From contig JBHEOO010000003.1 of the NCBI GenBank assembly GCA_046260765.1, positions 54,871 through 118,870 on the forward strand: a stretch of 64,000 nucleotides of DNA. The letters run 5' to 3'. Source of the DNA: Chromatocurvus sp046260765 (GTDB lineage: Bacteria; Pseudomonadota; Gammaproteobacteria; Pseudomonadales; Halieaceae). Numbering within the stretch: the stretch's first letter is position 1; each line of letters starts with the position of its first letter. A model generated the notes under the pieces. That model saw nothing but the letters and a program-made list of their open reading frames with translations, did not search any database and was not told the DNA's origin. Both the position numbers and the translations under genes were made by a program. Positions 6,866-16,028 of this stretch are shown piece after piece.

Positions 6866-9547
6866 TTATCTGGCTGCATATCGCCGCTGAATCCACTTGC
6901 CGGCTTCCATGACCAGCAGCATGAGCACGCCCACCGCCATCACCTGCGCACTCTGCGCAACGTTGAGGGCCCTAGCGTCGAACCACATCGCGAGCCAGTG
7001 GAGATACGTGAAGGCCAGCTGCAGCCCGGTAACAATCACCAGCGCAGTCCACACGGCACGCGTCCCCTTGATACCGGTCAGGCTGAGAGACGTGCCATAA
7101 CTGTAGCGCACGCTGAACAGGTAGAAGATTTCCATCACCACGAGCGTGTTGACCGCCATGGTGCGCGCTGTTGCCTCATCTGCGCCCTGCCCCACAGCCC
7201 ACCAGAACACGCCAAAAACACCGCTGCAGAACATCAGCGAAACAAGGCCGATACGCAGCACCAGTCCTCTCGACAGAATCGGTGCGCCGGGCTCTCGCGG
7301 CGGTCTCGACAGTGTATCCGGCTCGGTAGGCTCAAAGGCCAACGCCATTGCCAGCGCCACCGAGCTGACCATATTGACCCAGAGTATCTGCGCCGCCGTG
7401 ATCGGCAGGGTCAGCCCCAGCAGGATGGCAAGCAGCAGGCTGAGCGACTCACCGCCATTGACCGGCAGCAGGAAGGAGATGATCTTCTTCAGGTTGTCGT
7501 AAACCGTGCGACCCGCCTCGACCGCGCCCACAATGGTGGAAAAATTGTCGTCGAGAAGAACCAGTTCGGAGGCTTCCTTGGCTGCCTCGCTCCCCGATCG
7601 GCCCATGGCGATACCGGCATCGGCCCGCTTCAGCGCTGGGGCGTCGTTGACGCCATCGCCGGTCATGGCAACGACATACCCCAACTGCTGCAGCGCCTTG
7701 ACGAGGCGCAATTTGTGCTCGGGACTGGTGCGCGCGAACACATCGGTTTCCTGAACCGCCGCAGCGAGTGCACCGTCGTCCAGGGCATCGATATCGGCCC
7801 CGGTCAGCACACGATCCGTATGCAGGAGCCCGATCTGGGAACCGATAGCCGCGGCCGTGCCTGAATGATCGCCGGTAATCATCTTCACGTCGATGCTGGC
7901 TCGATGGCAGGCCGCCACTGCCTTGATCGCCTCTGGCCGTGGTGGATCGATCAACCCGACCAGGCCTTCGAAAATCAGTCCACTCTCCACATCATCCATG
8001 GCCAGTGTGGTCACCCCGGTTCCCACTGGCCGGGACGCCAGTGCCAGAACCCGTTGCCCGCGCGAGGCAAGTGCCTCCGACTTGCCGTGCCAGTAGTCCC
8101 GATCAAAAGGCAGGGTGCTGCCATCCACGGCACGCATTTCGCTACAACGATCGAAAAGTGTTTCCGGCGCTCCCTTTACGTGAATGTGGACGTGATGCTC
8201 GTGATCATGGTCCAGCGTCGCCATGAAGCGATGCCGTGTATCGAAAGGAATGGAATCACTGCGCACCCAGTTATGCGTCGTGGCATCCTGCATCTGGCCA
8301 ACCTTGCCCGCGAACGCGAGCAAGGCGCCTTCCATCGGATCGCCCTCTACTGTCCAGGCATCGTCCCTGTGGTGCAGTGCAGCATCGTTGCACAGGCCGG
8401 AAACCCGCGCGAGTGGCTGCAAGGCATCCGGCCCCGACCCCTCGGCGCTCAGAATCTCTCCTTCCGGGCGGTACCCCTCGCCATCAACAGAAACCTCGGC
8501 GTCACCGACACAGGCGGTCGTGACCATCATTTCATTACGCGTCAATGTGCCGGTCTTGTCGCTGCAGATTACGGACACAGAGCCAAGGGTCTCGATAGCG
8601 GGAAGGCGCCGGACAATGGCCCGCCGCTTTGCCATGGTCTGGACGCCAATCGCCAGCGTCACCGTCAGGACCGCAGGCAGACCCTCGGGAATGGCAGCCA
8701 CAGAAAGACCCACCACCGCCGTGAAGATGTCGCCGAACGGCTGCCCCTGAACAAGGTAACCGAAGGCAAGTATGATTAACGCCAAACCCAGAATGAATAC
8801 TGTCAGCCAGCGCGAGAAAACCGCCATCTGTCGCGTCAGCGGCGTGATCAGTGTCTCCACGCCCGCAATCATGGTACTGATGTGGCCGATCTCAGTGGCT
8901 GCCCCCGTCGCCACCACCACGCCACGTGCAGCGCCTGTCGTTACCAGCGTTCCGCTATAGGCCATGCCACTGCGATCGCCCAGCGGAGCATCGGCGGCAA
9001 CGGTGCCCGTACGCTTTTCAACCGGCACCGACTCACCGGTCAGGATGGCCTCCTGAATCGACACGCCGCGACAGCTGTACAGACGCATGTCTGCCGGAAC
9101 CTTGTCGCCGGCGTCGAGCAGCACCACGTCACCCGGCACCAGTTGATCACCCGGCACCGACGTGCGCTTGCCATCGCGCAGCACCCCGGCCTTCGGCGCC
9201 AGCATATGGCGAATGGCATCCATCGCCCGCTCTGCCTTGCCTTCCTGAATGACGCCTATTACGGCGTTTAGAATGACAACGGCGAGTATCACCACCGTAT
9301 CCACCCAGTGTGCAAGCAGCGCCGTAATGACGGCCGAGCCCAACAGTACGTAAATCAGTAGATTGTGAAAATGCAGTAAGAACCGCACGATAATCCCGTG
9401 GCGCGCGGGCTCCGGCAGGCTGTTGGGACCCGCCTCGGCGAGTCGCCGCTGAGCATCATCGCTGGAGAGTCCCTCGGGGTGCGCAGCGAAAGCAGTCATA
9501 ACGGCATCAATATCCTGAGCGTGCCAGGAAGCTTTCTGATCTTCCAT
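6866..9547 (-). CDS. P-type ATPase, cation-transporting type II (Ca2+-ATPase-like)
   Basis: An 893-residue ion pump. In order: N-terminal cation-ATPase domain (PEGLSSDDAQRRLAEAGPN), actuator domain with LTGES, the membrane motif AAIPEGLPAVLT in helix M4, the phosphorylation site CSDKTGTLT with aspartate 330, the nucleotide domain, GDGVNDAPALK near the hinge and the C-terminal group of membrane helices. PEGLPA and the overall order place it in subfamily IIA/IIB, which moves Ca2+ and in bacteria sometimes Na+, K+ or Mn2+; the ion cannot be read from sequence here. The frame is open to a TTG at 9577, but the ATG at 9547 has GGAG six bases upstream and is the better start. It sits downstream of betT on the same strand, which fits a role in ion balance under salt stress. 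Confidence 0.93.
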   Translation of the reverse strand: MEDQKASWHAQDIDAVMTAFAAHPEGLSSDDAQRRLAEAGPNSLPEPARHGIIVRFLLHFHNLLIYVLLGSAVITALLAHWVDTVVILAVVILNAVIGVIQEGKAERAMDAIRHMLAPKAGVLRDGKRTSVPGDQLVPGDVVLLDAGDKVPADMRLYSCRGVSIQEAILTGESVPVEKRTGTVAADAPLGDRSGMAYSGTLVTTGAARGVVVATGAATEIGHISTMIAGVETLITPLTRQMAVFSRWLTVFILGLALIILAFGYLVQGQPFGDIFTAVVGLSVAAIPEGLPAVLTVTLAIGVQTMAKRRAIVRRLPAIETLGSVSVICSDKTGTLTRNEMMVTTACVGDAEVSVDGEGYRPEGEILSAEGSGPDALQPLARVSGLCNDAALHHRDDAWTVEGDPMEGALLAFAGKVGQMQDATTHNWVRSDSIPFDTRHRFMATLDHDHEHHVHIHVKGAPETLFDRCSEMRAVDGSTLPFDRDYWHGKSEALASRGQRVLALASRPVGTGVTTLAMDDVESGLIFEGLVGLIDPPRPEAIKAVAACHRASIDVKMITGDHSGTAAAIGSQIGLLHTDRVLTGADIDALDDGALAAAVQETDVFARTSPEHKLRLVKALQQLGYVVAMTGDGVNDAPALKRADAGIAMGRSGSEAAKEASELVLLDDNFSTIVGAVEAGRTVYDNLKKIISFLLPVNGGESLSLLLAILLGLTLPITAAQILWVNMVSSVALAMALAFEPTEPDTLSRPPREPGAPILSRGLVLRIGLVSLMFCSGVFGVFWWAVGQGADEATARTMAVNTLVVMEIFYLFSVRYSYGTSLSLTGIKGTRAVWTALVIVTGLQLAFTYLHWLAMWFDARALNVAQSAQVMAVGVLMLLVMEAGKWIQRRYAAR

Positions 9548-9584
9548 TGTCCTCTCCGTGCCGATCGTCTCAGTCAACGTGGCA

Positions 9585-9598
9585 GGTCCTTCGGGACC
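9585..9598. other. Small UUCG-type hairpin between betT and the ATPase gene
   Basis: GGTCC and GGACC enclose TTCG, a stem of five pairs with a very stable tetraloop on the plus strand (CGAA loop on the transcribed minus strand). It lies in the 140 bp between the two minus-strand genes and lacks a T tract, so it is not a convincing terminator. It could be an mRNA stability or processing element, or chance. Confidence 0.3.
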
Positions 9599-9687
9599 AT
9601 GACCGGCCTCGCGCCGGGCGGCAGTAGAATGATTGTAAAACCATGTAGCTGGTCCATCCTTGGCAGATGCATATGGTCTGGCCTCGC

Positions 9688-11745
9688 CTACTGCGTCTTC
9701 ACTGCTATCTCTTGGGGCACCAGCATTTCGTCGTGCTTTGCCATGTTCCAGGGCAGGTTTCCTGGCGAAATATGCAGAAAGTGCAGATGTTTTTCGAACT
9801 GGTCGAGAATATCCGTGATGATATCCTGCTGGTCAAAACCGAAGATGTCATACGACTGGCCACCCCGCCGCAGGAATACCTCGGCGCGGCAGTAGGTATT
9901 TCCCTGCCCCGAGTCGTGCACCATCTCGGGATAGGCATAGTCTGGCAGCGCAACTTCCAGAATGCGGATTTCATAAGTGAAGTCCACCTGCCCCTCCTTG
10001 ACCACTTCGAGGTAAACACGGGCGTTCACGTCGTCCACGTGCACCTCTGCGCTCCAGTCCTGCTTAGTGAGCTCCCGCTGCACGCGCTGCATCGCCTTGC
10101 GCACGGTGGTCGCCATGAACTCCTCGACCTCGGCTCTTTCAGGAAACGTCACCAGACCCAGCAGGCGCCGGCGCCAGAGGCCGTGACCGGAGGTACCGGA
10201 AAAACGGCTCTGCACTTCCGTCTGCAGGCTGCTGTGATGGTGTCCCTCGATAACGAGCGCGCGCCACATGCCGAGCGCAGCGACCAGCATGATCAGGGAA
10301 AATGGCAGCGCGCTGGCAATTGTCATGGTCTGCAGCGCACTCAGACCACCCGCAAGGAGCAGTGCGGCAGCCACCGCACCCTCGGCAGACGCCCAGAATA
10401 CGCGCTGCCAGGCGGGTGTAATGGTTACGCCACCGGATGCGAGCGAGTCGATAACCAGAGAACCCGAATCCGAGGACGTGACAAAAAACGTGATAATCAA
10501 CAGAACGGTAATGAACGAGACGATGGATGACAGCGGCAGCAGCTCGTAGAGCTTGAACAACGCCACCGCGTGATCAGCCTGCACGTCATCGACGAGACTG
10601 TGGAAACCCTCGTTCATGATCAGGTGAAGCGCCGTATCGCCGAAAATTGAAAACCACAGAAAGGTGAAAATAGATGGCACCAGCATGACCCCGACCACAA
10701 ACTGGCGAATGGTTCTGCCGCGACTGATCTTGGCGATAAAAAGGCCGACAAAAGGCGCCCAGGCAATGGTCCATCCGAAAATGAACAGCGTCCAGTTGCC
10801 AATCCAGTCACCGCGCGAATACGCCTGCAGGTTGAAGGTGCGTTCAACAATGTTATTGAGATAGCTGCCGGTGTTCTGCAGGAAACTCTCCAGGATGTGG
10901 ATGCTGGGGCCAACGATAAACACGAAAAGCATCAATGAGACCGCGAGGCACATGTTAACAATCGAGAGTCTCTTTACGCCTTTGTCCAGACCGGCGACCA
11001 CGGACAGAATCGCGAGTCCGGTAATGAGCACAATGGCGATAATCTGCACGGTTACGTTGACGGGAATCTCCGGCCACAGATAGTTGAGCCCCGCGTTGAT
11101 CTGCGCCACAGAAAGCCCGAGCGTCGTGGCGATACCGAACATGGTGCCCAGGATGGCAAACACGTCGACGGTATGACCTATCGGGCCGTGGATGCGCTCA
11201 CCGATCAGTGGATAAAGCGCCGAGCGAATCGACAGCGGCAGACCGTGCCGAAACGCAAAATATGCCAGCACCAGGCCAACCAGGCCATAAATCGCCCAGA
11301 TATGGAATCCCCAGTGAAAGAAAGCAATCTGCATCGCCTGTCTGGCAGCATCCACCGTTTCGCCAGCACCCGCGGGAGGTGAAGAATAATGCAGCACGGG
11401 CTCTGCGACCCCGAAAAACAGCAGTGCAATGCCGTAGCCTGCGGAAAAGAGCATGGCGAACCAGGCAGGGAAGCTGTATTGCGGGCCGGCGTGGTCCGGG
11501 CCGAGCTTTATGTGCCCCCAGCGGGTGAAAGCAATGCTGACAATGAACACCAGGAAAAACGCCACACAGAGCATGTAGAACCAGCCAAACGTCCGGGTGA
11601 TATAGGCAAGCGTTGAGCTGAAGACTTCGCCAGCCAGTTCCGGGTTGCTGATGGTGCCGATCACCAGGAGCACAATAACCACAACCGCAGGCACGAAAAC
11701 GGGAATCAGGATCGTTGATGTCTTCTCGCGCAGGGCGTCGGTCAC
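9688..11745 (-). CDS. betT: BCCT family choline/betaine transporter, BetT-like
   Basis: A 685-residue secondary transporter with about twelve membrane helices. The signature region WTIAWAPFVGLFIAKISRGRTIR is the conserved BCCT segment lining the trimethylammonium pathway. After the last helix (near residue 515) a long hydrophilic tail of about 170 residues follows, as in the long-tailed BetT choline carriers, where it takes part in osmotic control. Length equals that of E. coli BetT (677). The start is GTG at 11745 with AAGGAG seven bases before it. No betI, betA or betB is next to it, so imported choline would be oxidised by enzymes encoded elsewhere. Import of choline or betaine would complement the glucosylglycerol route at the window start. 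Confidence 0.92.
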   Translation of the reverse strand: MTDALREKTSTILIPVFVPAVVVIVLLVIGTISNPELAGEVFSSTLAYITRTFGWFYMLCVAFFLVFIVSIAFTRWGHIKLGPDHAGPQYSFPAWFAMLFSAGYGIALLFFGVAEPVLHYSSPPAGAGETVDAARQAMQIAFFHWGFHIWAIYGLVGLVLAYFAFRHGLPLSIRSALYPLIGERIHGPIGHTVDVFAILGTMFGIATTLGLSVAQINAGLNYLWPEIPVNVTVQIIAIVLITGLAILSVVAGLDKGVKRLSIVNMCLAVSLMLFVFIVGPSIHILESFLQNTGSYLNNIVERTFNLQAYSRGDWIGNWTLFIFGWTIAWAPFVGLFIAKISRGRTIRQFVVGVMLVPSIFTFLWFSIFGDTALHLIMNEGFHSLVDDVQADHAVALFKLYELLPLSSIVSFITVLLIITFFVTSSDSGSLVIDSLASGGVTITPAWQRVFWASAEGAVAAALLLAGGLSALQTMTIASALPFSLIMLVAALGMWRALVIEGHHHSSLQTEVQSRFSGTSGHGLWRRRLLGLVTFPERAEVEEFMATTVRKAMQRVQRELTKQDWSAEVHVDDVNARVYLEVVKEGQVDFTYEIRILEVALPDYAYPEMVHDSGQGNTYCRAEVFLRRGGQSYDIFGFDQQDIITDILDQFEKHLHFLHISPGNLPWNMAKHDEMLVPQEIAVKTQ

Positions 11746-11922
11746 CGATTATCTCCTTGTCTGTAGTCGCCCCGGAGCTGCTGCTCAGACCACTTGTATC
11801 ACTGGTGAATCGCTTGTCGAGCGACAGGCGCTTTGAGCGCGCGAGCTATCGCGCATTTGACGCTGAAACACAGCCAGCTCCCAGGGAGCTGACCGAGCAC
11901 TAGCTGGCGTTCAGCGAAAACA

Positions 11923-13098
11923 TCACGCCTCAAGCTGAAAAGTGAGCCCCGCGTTCTGACGCAGACGCTCGATAAGGGATTCACCCAGTGCGGCCGCCGG
12001 CGTCCAGATCCCTCCACTGGCAAGGGACGGGTTCTGCAGCAGACAGACAGCGCTCTCGGCAATCATCTTGCTCGTGGAGCCATAGCCTGGATCGCGGTCG
12101 CCGCGGACGCTGGCTTTCAGTATCTCCCCCTGCGGCGACGTGCCCACGAACAGAACATTATAATAGCCACTTTCGCGCTCTTCCGGCGAGGGTCCCTCGC
12201 CGGGCTTGCGCCGGCTCTCGGCCATCGACTTGTCCGCCGCCACGGCCTTCGCCATCGCCTCGCCCTCATCCCCCGGGCCGGTCAGCATCATTTCATCGTA
12301 AGTGAAGTCCTCGCCATAGTCGTGACCAAGCAGGTAATTCGACCGATGAATGTTCTTGGTATTGATGGTCGCCATCACGAAGGGGGCGGACCAGCTGTCG
12401 AGATCATCCTCATGCAAGGGCTTCGTGCCGGGAGGCTGCTCGGGGCCGGTGAAACCGGGCGTCAGGGAAAACGGATCCATCAGGACTTTTACCAGCTCCG
12501 GCCGTTCGGCCGCCGCCGCCATCGTGGCCTTGAAGCTGGCCAGTGTTCCGCCGGAAAAGGTGCCCTTCATGGCGCGCACGCGTCCACGCACGCGCGGCAG
12601 GGCATGGCCAAACTGCTGCCGCGCTGCCTGCTGCAAAAAATGCACACCAAGATCAAAGGGGACAGAATCAAAGCCGCAGGAGAAGACGATGCGCGCCCCG
12701 CTGCGGGCCGCCGCGTCGCCGTGTGCTGCGATCATCTCGTGCATCCAGCCGGGCTCACCGCAAAGATCGACATAATCCGTGCCGGCCTCGGCACAGGCTG
12801 CCACCAGATCGGAGCCGTAAAGCTGGTAGGGACCCACAGTCGTCAGCACCACTGCGGTGCGATCGACCATCGCACGCAGGGAATCCGCACTGCCGGCATC
12901 TGCAACAACAAAAGGAACCCCCGAATCAATACCAAGCTCGTCCCTGACGCCGACAAGCTTGTCCTCACTGCGACCCGCCATCGCCCAGTTGAGTGTGTCG
13001 CCGACGCCGTACTGTCTGTGCAGGTAGTCGCACACCAGCTTACCGGTATAACCGGTAGCGCCGTAGACAACGATGTCGAATTCCTGATCGTCACGCAT
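11923..13098 (-). CDS. Saccharopine dehydrogenase family NAD(P)-binding protein
   Basis: A 391-residue protein with an N-terminal Rossmann fold: FDIVVYGATGYTGKLVCDYL holds the GxxGxxG loop. The later blocks YVDLCGEPGWMHEMI, FSCGFDSVPFDLGVHFL and KGTFSGGTLASF are typical of the group that contains the mycobacterial trans-acting enoyl reductase and human SCCPDH, rather than true lysine-pathway saccharopine dehydrogenases. Members reduce lipid-like or unknown substrates. AAGGAG lies seven bases before the ATG. It follows the RimK-like gene on the same strand with an 82 bp gap and could share its transcript. It is not closely similar to the polyamine-pathway member at 30020. Confidence 0.85.
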   Translation of the reverse strand: MRDDQEFDIVVYGATGYTGKLVCDYLHRQYGVGDTLNWAMAGRSEDKLVGVRDELGIDSGVPFVVADAGSADSLRAMVDRTAVVLTTVGPYQLYGSDLVAACAEAGTDYVDLCGEPGWMHEMIAAHGDAAARSGARIVFSCGFDSVPFDLGVHFLQQAARQQFGHALPRVRGRVRAMKGTFSGGTLASFKATMAAAAERPELVKVLMDPFSLTPGFTGPEQPPGTKPLHEDDLDSWSAPFVMATINTKNIHRSNYLLGHDYGEDFTYDEMMLTGPGDEGEAMAKAVAADKSMAESRRKPGEGPSPEERESGYYNVLFVGTSPQGEILKASVRGDRDPGYGSTSKMIAESAVCLLQNPSLASGGIWTPAAALGESLIERLRQNAGLTFQLEA

Positions 13099-13180
13099 GA
13101 CCCGTCTCCTTGAATAAATTTATTGACTGCACTCCGGTTCAACCGGATATTGAGTACCCCTCGCGCACCAGTTACGCGGC

Positions 13181-14383
13181 CTAGGGCACGTCCGCGTGCG
13201 GATGCTCCGTTTCCAGCTGGGACACTTCCGGCCTGCGGCGCCGCCGGGTACGTGCGGGAATCATATCCCGCATCGCTTCAAGCTTGCCGAAACAGAGCAA
13301 TTTGTCGCCCGCCTCCAGCACGCGGTCCTTGCGGGGGTTGGGAATCACTTTTGTGCCCCGGTAAAGGGTAAGCACATTGATATCGTGCTCGGAGAGGCCG
13401 GTCTGGGTGATAGTCTGATCGACGAAGTTGGATCCCTCCGGCACGTATATTTCGCTCACCCCGTATCCCTTGCTGACTGTCAGTCGCTGGCGCACGTCAA
13501 TCTCTGGGAAATCCACCTGTGCAGCAATGTAGTCAATCACAGCGCCTGCCACGTCGAGCCCGGTACAGGTCTCAATACCCTCAAGACCCGGTGATGAATT
13601 CACTTCCATCACCTGGGGACCATTCTTGCCCTCAAGCATGTCGACGCCGGCCACGCGCAGGCCCATGATCTGCGTGCAGCGCACGGCTGTCTCCACGTAG
13701 CGCTCATCGAGTTCCACGGGCTCCGCTATCCCACCACGGTGCACATTGCTGCGAAACTCCTGTCCCTGGGCGACACGCCGCATGGCGGCAATCACGCGAT
13801 CGCCCACGACAAAGGCCCGGATGTCGCGTCCCTTGCTTTCCGCCACGAACTTCTGGATGAGCACGTTCTGCTTCTGGCTCTGCAGCAGCTCAATAATCGA
13901 TTCTGCCTGCTTCACCGATTCCGCCAGCAGCACACCGATTCCCTGCGTGCCCTCAATCAGCTTGATGATCACCGGCGCACCGCCGACGCGCTCAATGGCA
14001 GGAAGAACATCCTTCTTGTCGCGCACAAATGTGGTCCGGGGGATGCCGATATGGTGACGGCTGAGAATCTGCAGGCTGCGCAGCTTATCCCGGGAATTGC
14101 TGATGCCGTGGGCAGTATTCGCGCAGAAAACATCCATTTCCTGAAACTGCCTGACCACGGCGGTGCCGTAATAGGTGATTGAGGCGCCAATTCGCGGCAG
14201 CACAGCGTCATAGCTGCTGAGGTGCTTCTGGCGATAGAAGAGATCCGGAGAGCCCTGGTCCAGATCGATGGCAAATTTCAGTGTATTCAGCACCTTTACG
14301 CGATGATCGCGCTGCAGCGCCGCTTCCTTCAGCCGACGGGTGCTATAGGCGTTCGGCGCACAGGAAAGGACAGCAAGCTTCAT
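13181..14383 (-). CDS. RimK-like ATP-grasp ligase fused to a C-terminal TrkA-C (RCK_C) domain
   Basis: A 400-residue fusion. Residues 1-95 form the RimK pre-ATP-grasp part (LPRIGASITYYGTAVVRQF), 96-290 the ATP-grasp domain (PVIIKLIEGTQGIGVLL for the nucleotide loop, QKFVAESKGRDIRAFVVG, and the magnesium site QVMEVNSSPGLEGIE). RimK of E. coli adds glutamates to the C terminus of ribosomal protein S6 and to poly-alpha-glutamate, and ends here. This protein continues with a second module at about residues 297-380: a beta-rich stretch with SEIYVPEGSNFVDQTI and PNPRKDRVLEAGDKLLCFG, the pattern of the RCK_C/TrkA-C ligand-binding domain of potassium transport regulators. A basic tail (RRRRRR) follows. 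GGAG precedes the ATG by seven bases. The acceptor protein and the ligand of the RCK_C part are unknown. Confidence 0.88.
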   Translation of the reverse strand: MKLAVLSCAPNAYSTRRLKEAALQRDHRVKVLNTLKFAIDLDQGSPDLFYRQKHLSSYDAVLPRIGASITYYGTAVVRQFQEMDVFCANTAHGISNSRDKLRSLQILSRHHIGIPRTTFVRDKKDVLPAIERVGGAPVIIKLIEGTQGIGVLLAESVKQAESIIELLQSQKQNVLIQKFVAESKGRDIRAFVVGDRVIAAMRRVAQGQEFRSNVHRGGIAEPVELDERYVETAVRCTQIMGLRVAGVDMLEGKNGPQVMEVNSSPGLEGIETCTGLDVAGAVIDYIAAQVDFPEIDVRQRLTVSKGYGVSEIYVPEGSNFVDQTITQTGLSEHDINVLTLYRGTKVIPNPRKDRVLEAGDKLLCFGKLEAMRDMIPARTRRRRRPEVSQLETEHPHADVP

Positions 14384-14637
14384 AGACAGTCTCCAGAGAA
14401 AAAGCGCGGCTCAAGAGTCGCATGGATAATACCGATATCGCTAAGATATGAGCATAACATGGCCTGCCTGCATGGCTACTTGCCACCAACACCCGGGGAT
14501 CAGCATCGATGCCTATGCGCCCGACTGGGTGGGGTTGCGACCCGATATTGCGCGCCCGCGTATTGACAAATTGGCGTAAGCTTTTCTGTGTGGTATATAC
14601 ACCTCAAAGCAAGGCTCAGGGGCAGAGGAGTATTGTG

Positions 14638-14829
14638 ATGGTTTTGGACTGGATTGCGGGATCTATAGAAAGAAACGGCCGAGACGTCCCCTTTCACTGG
14701 TGTCTGGATCGCGGTCGTCTGATGGTAAATTGCGCCGGTAAAACCAAACGGGCGGACAGGTCAAGCTCCGGTGCCCACGAGGTGCTGGCAAAGATTATTG
14801 CCGGGGAGCTCTACCGCAATCGCCACTGA
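14638..14829 (+). CDS. Small hypothetical protein (63 aa)
   Basis: A short frame starting with ATG at 14638 with AGGAG seven bases upstream, encoding 63 residues with a mixed, non-repetitive composition (two Trp, two Cys, several charged residues) and no membrane helix. A GTG directly before the ATG is an alternative start. It is followed by a strong hairpin at 14837, consistent with a separate small transcription unit. I do not recognise a family. It lies in a 584 bp gap between the RimK-like gene and the SDR, where the long antisense frames look like chance. The good ribosome-binding site is the main support. Confidence 0.45.
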   Translation: MVLDWIAGSIERNGRDVPFHWCLDRGRLMVNCAGKTKRADRSSSGAHEVLAKIIAGELYRNRH

Positions 14830-14836
14830 TGGCACC

Positions 14837-14860
14837 GGCGATGCTGTAGCACGCATCGCC
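14837..14860. terminator. Hairpin after the 63-aa ORF
   Basis: A perfect eight-pair stem (GGCGATGC with GCATCGCC) and an eight-base loop, starting seven bases after the stop codon at 14829. No T run follows, so if it ends transcription it is not a classical intrinsic terminator. Confidence 0.4.
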
Positions 14861-14967
14861 ATCGGCTCCGGTTGCAACTATGCCTTTGGTTATTTCAACG
14901 CGTATGAGGCGATTGCGCTGGATTCCGATGGGGCGTTCAGCATAGACCCGTCGCAGCAGAACGCGCC

Positions 14968-15771
14968 GTGAACGTCCCATCAGACTGGGCTCTCATTACC
15001 GGAGCGGGTTCCGGTATCGGAGCCGCTCTGGCCCGTGAGCTCGCCACACGCGGCATCGGCGTGGCATTGGTCGGGCGGCGTAGAGATCGCCTTGAACAGG
15101 TTCACGACGGCATTATCGGGCTATCGCCCGCGCTTGTAGTACATGCAGACATAGCGCGTCAGGAAGACCGGGCTGATCTGACGCAAAGCGTAAGCAAGGG
15201 ACTGGCTGAGCATGGCGGCAGGTTGAAATATCTTATTCATAACGCGGGTGTGGGCTCGCCGAGTCCGGATTTCATGGGCGTGGAACCTGAAGCGCTGGCA
15301 CACGCTTTCGCGGTTAACGTCACCGCACCGCTTGCCTTGAGCCAGCGCTTCATGCCGGACTTGATAGCTTCCGCACCTGCACGCATCTTGTTCGTTGGCG
15401 CGGGCATAGCAGATCGTCCTCAACCGGGCACCGGCATTTACGGCATCAGCAAAAAAGCGCTGGCGCGCCTATTCGATCAGATACTCGCTGATTTCGCCTA
15501 TGAACAGGAGCCGAGGCTTCCCTACGTTGCGATGTTCCAGCCCGGAATGGTCGATACGGAAGGATTGCGCGCCCACGTCGACGCAGCGCGCAGGTGTAAG
15601 TTGCCCCATTCAGAATACCTCGCCGCAGCGATCAACGATGGAAAGGCGCGTCGCCCGGGGGACGTCGCCAGCGCGATGGCGAAGGCGCTGGTCGAGCTTT
15701 CCTCGCCCGATTATCACGGACAGACCCTTTCCCCTTCGCTGCTGTCGGGGGGCTCTTCATCAAACTCTTGA
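14968..15771 (+). CDS. Short-chain dehydrogenase/reductase lacking the usual catalytic serine
   Basis: A 267-residue SDR. The nucleotide loop TGAGSGIG lies at residues 11-18, HNAGVGS gives the NNAG-type motif, and Y158-G-I-S-K162 the catalytic tyrosine and lysine. In the classical family a serine stands 13 residues before the tyrosine; here that position is alanine 145, inside VGAGIADR, and no serine lies nearby. Activity may therefore be reduced or altered, or another residue may polarise the substrate. The GTG at 14968 is the first reasonable start; no strong ribosome-binding site is visible. The reading frame ends with a serine-rich tail. Substrate unknown. Confidence 0.8.
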   Translation: MNVPSDWALITGAGSGIGAALARELATRGIGVALVGRRRDRLEQVHDGIIGLSPALVVHADIARQEDRADLTQSVSKGLAEHGGRLKYLIHNAGVGSPSPDFMGVEPEALAHAFAVNVTAPLALSQRFMPDLIASAPARILFVGAGIADRPQPGTGIYGISKKALARLFDQILADFAYEQEPRLPYVAMFQPGMVDTEGLRAHVDAARRCKLPHSEYLAAAINDGKARRPGDVASAMAKALVELSSPDYHGQTLSPSLLSGGSSSNS

Positions 15772-15881
15772 TCATCAATCGGGTTTAGTGAAAATCGGCT
15801 GATCCCCCGTTAAGAGGGGAGCGCGGAGAGCCGAGACGGAGTGACCCTTAATCGTTACAGGGGAGAGCCGGAAAAAAGAAA

Positions 15882-15958
15882 TGGCGCGCCTGAGAGGATT
15901 CGAACCTCTGACCGCCTGGTTCGTAGCCAGGTACTCTATCCAGCTGAGCTACAGGCGC
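15882..15958 (-). tRNA. tRNA-Arg (anticodon ACG)
   Basis: On the minus strand a 77-nt cloverleaf can be folded: acceptor GCGCCTG pairs with CAGGCGC, followed by G and an encoded CCA. The D arm contains AGCTCAGCTGGATAGAGT, the anticodon stem CCTGG/CCAGG encloses CTACGAA with anticodon ACG, and the T arm holds GGTTCGAATCC. ACG (read as ICG after editing) decodes CGU, CGC and CGA, so this is the major arginine tRNA. No other tRNA is adjacent. Confidence 0.97.
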
Positions 15959-15969
15959 GTGTGGTCGCA

Positions 15970-15998
15970 ACTATAGGGAGACAAAAAGCCCAAGTCAA
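15970..15998 (-). promoter_or_regulatory. Sigma70 promoter of tRNA-Arg
   Basis: Read on the minus strand: TTGACT, a 17-bp spacer and TATAGT, ending 11 bases before the tRNA. The bases just after the -10 box are GC-rich (TGCGACC), as in stable-RNA promoters under stringent control. Confidence 0.8.
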
Positions 15999-16028
15999 GG
16001 GCCACCAGCAGTCTCCGTCGACGCTCGC

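Noticed and set aside
12322..13113. Long plus-strand frames opposite the saccharopine-dehydrogenase-like gene, and similar ones opposite the ATPase and RimK-like genes.
   Set aside because: No motif, no ribosome-binding site and composition typical of mirror frames.
14830..14846. A sigma54-like sequence (TGGCACC, then ATGC at the -12 position).
   Set aside because: The -12 element has a mismatch in TTGC and the bases are part of the hairpin after the small ORF; too weak beside the true match at 24172.
15882..15958. tRNA-Arg as an integration site for a mobile element.
   Set aside because: No integrase, no repeat of the tRNA 3' end and no block of foreign genes is seen; the neighbouring pseudogene is a decayed native-type sensor.
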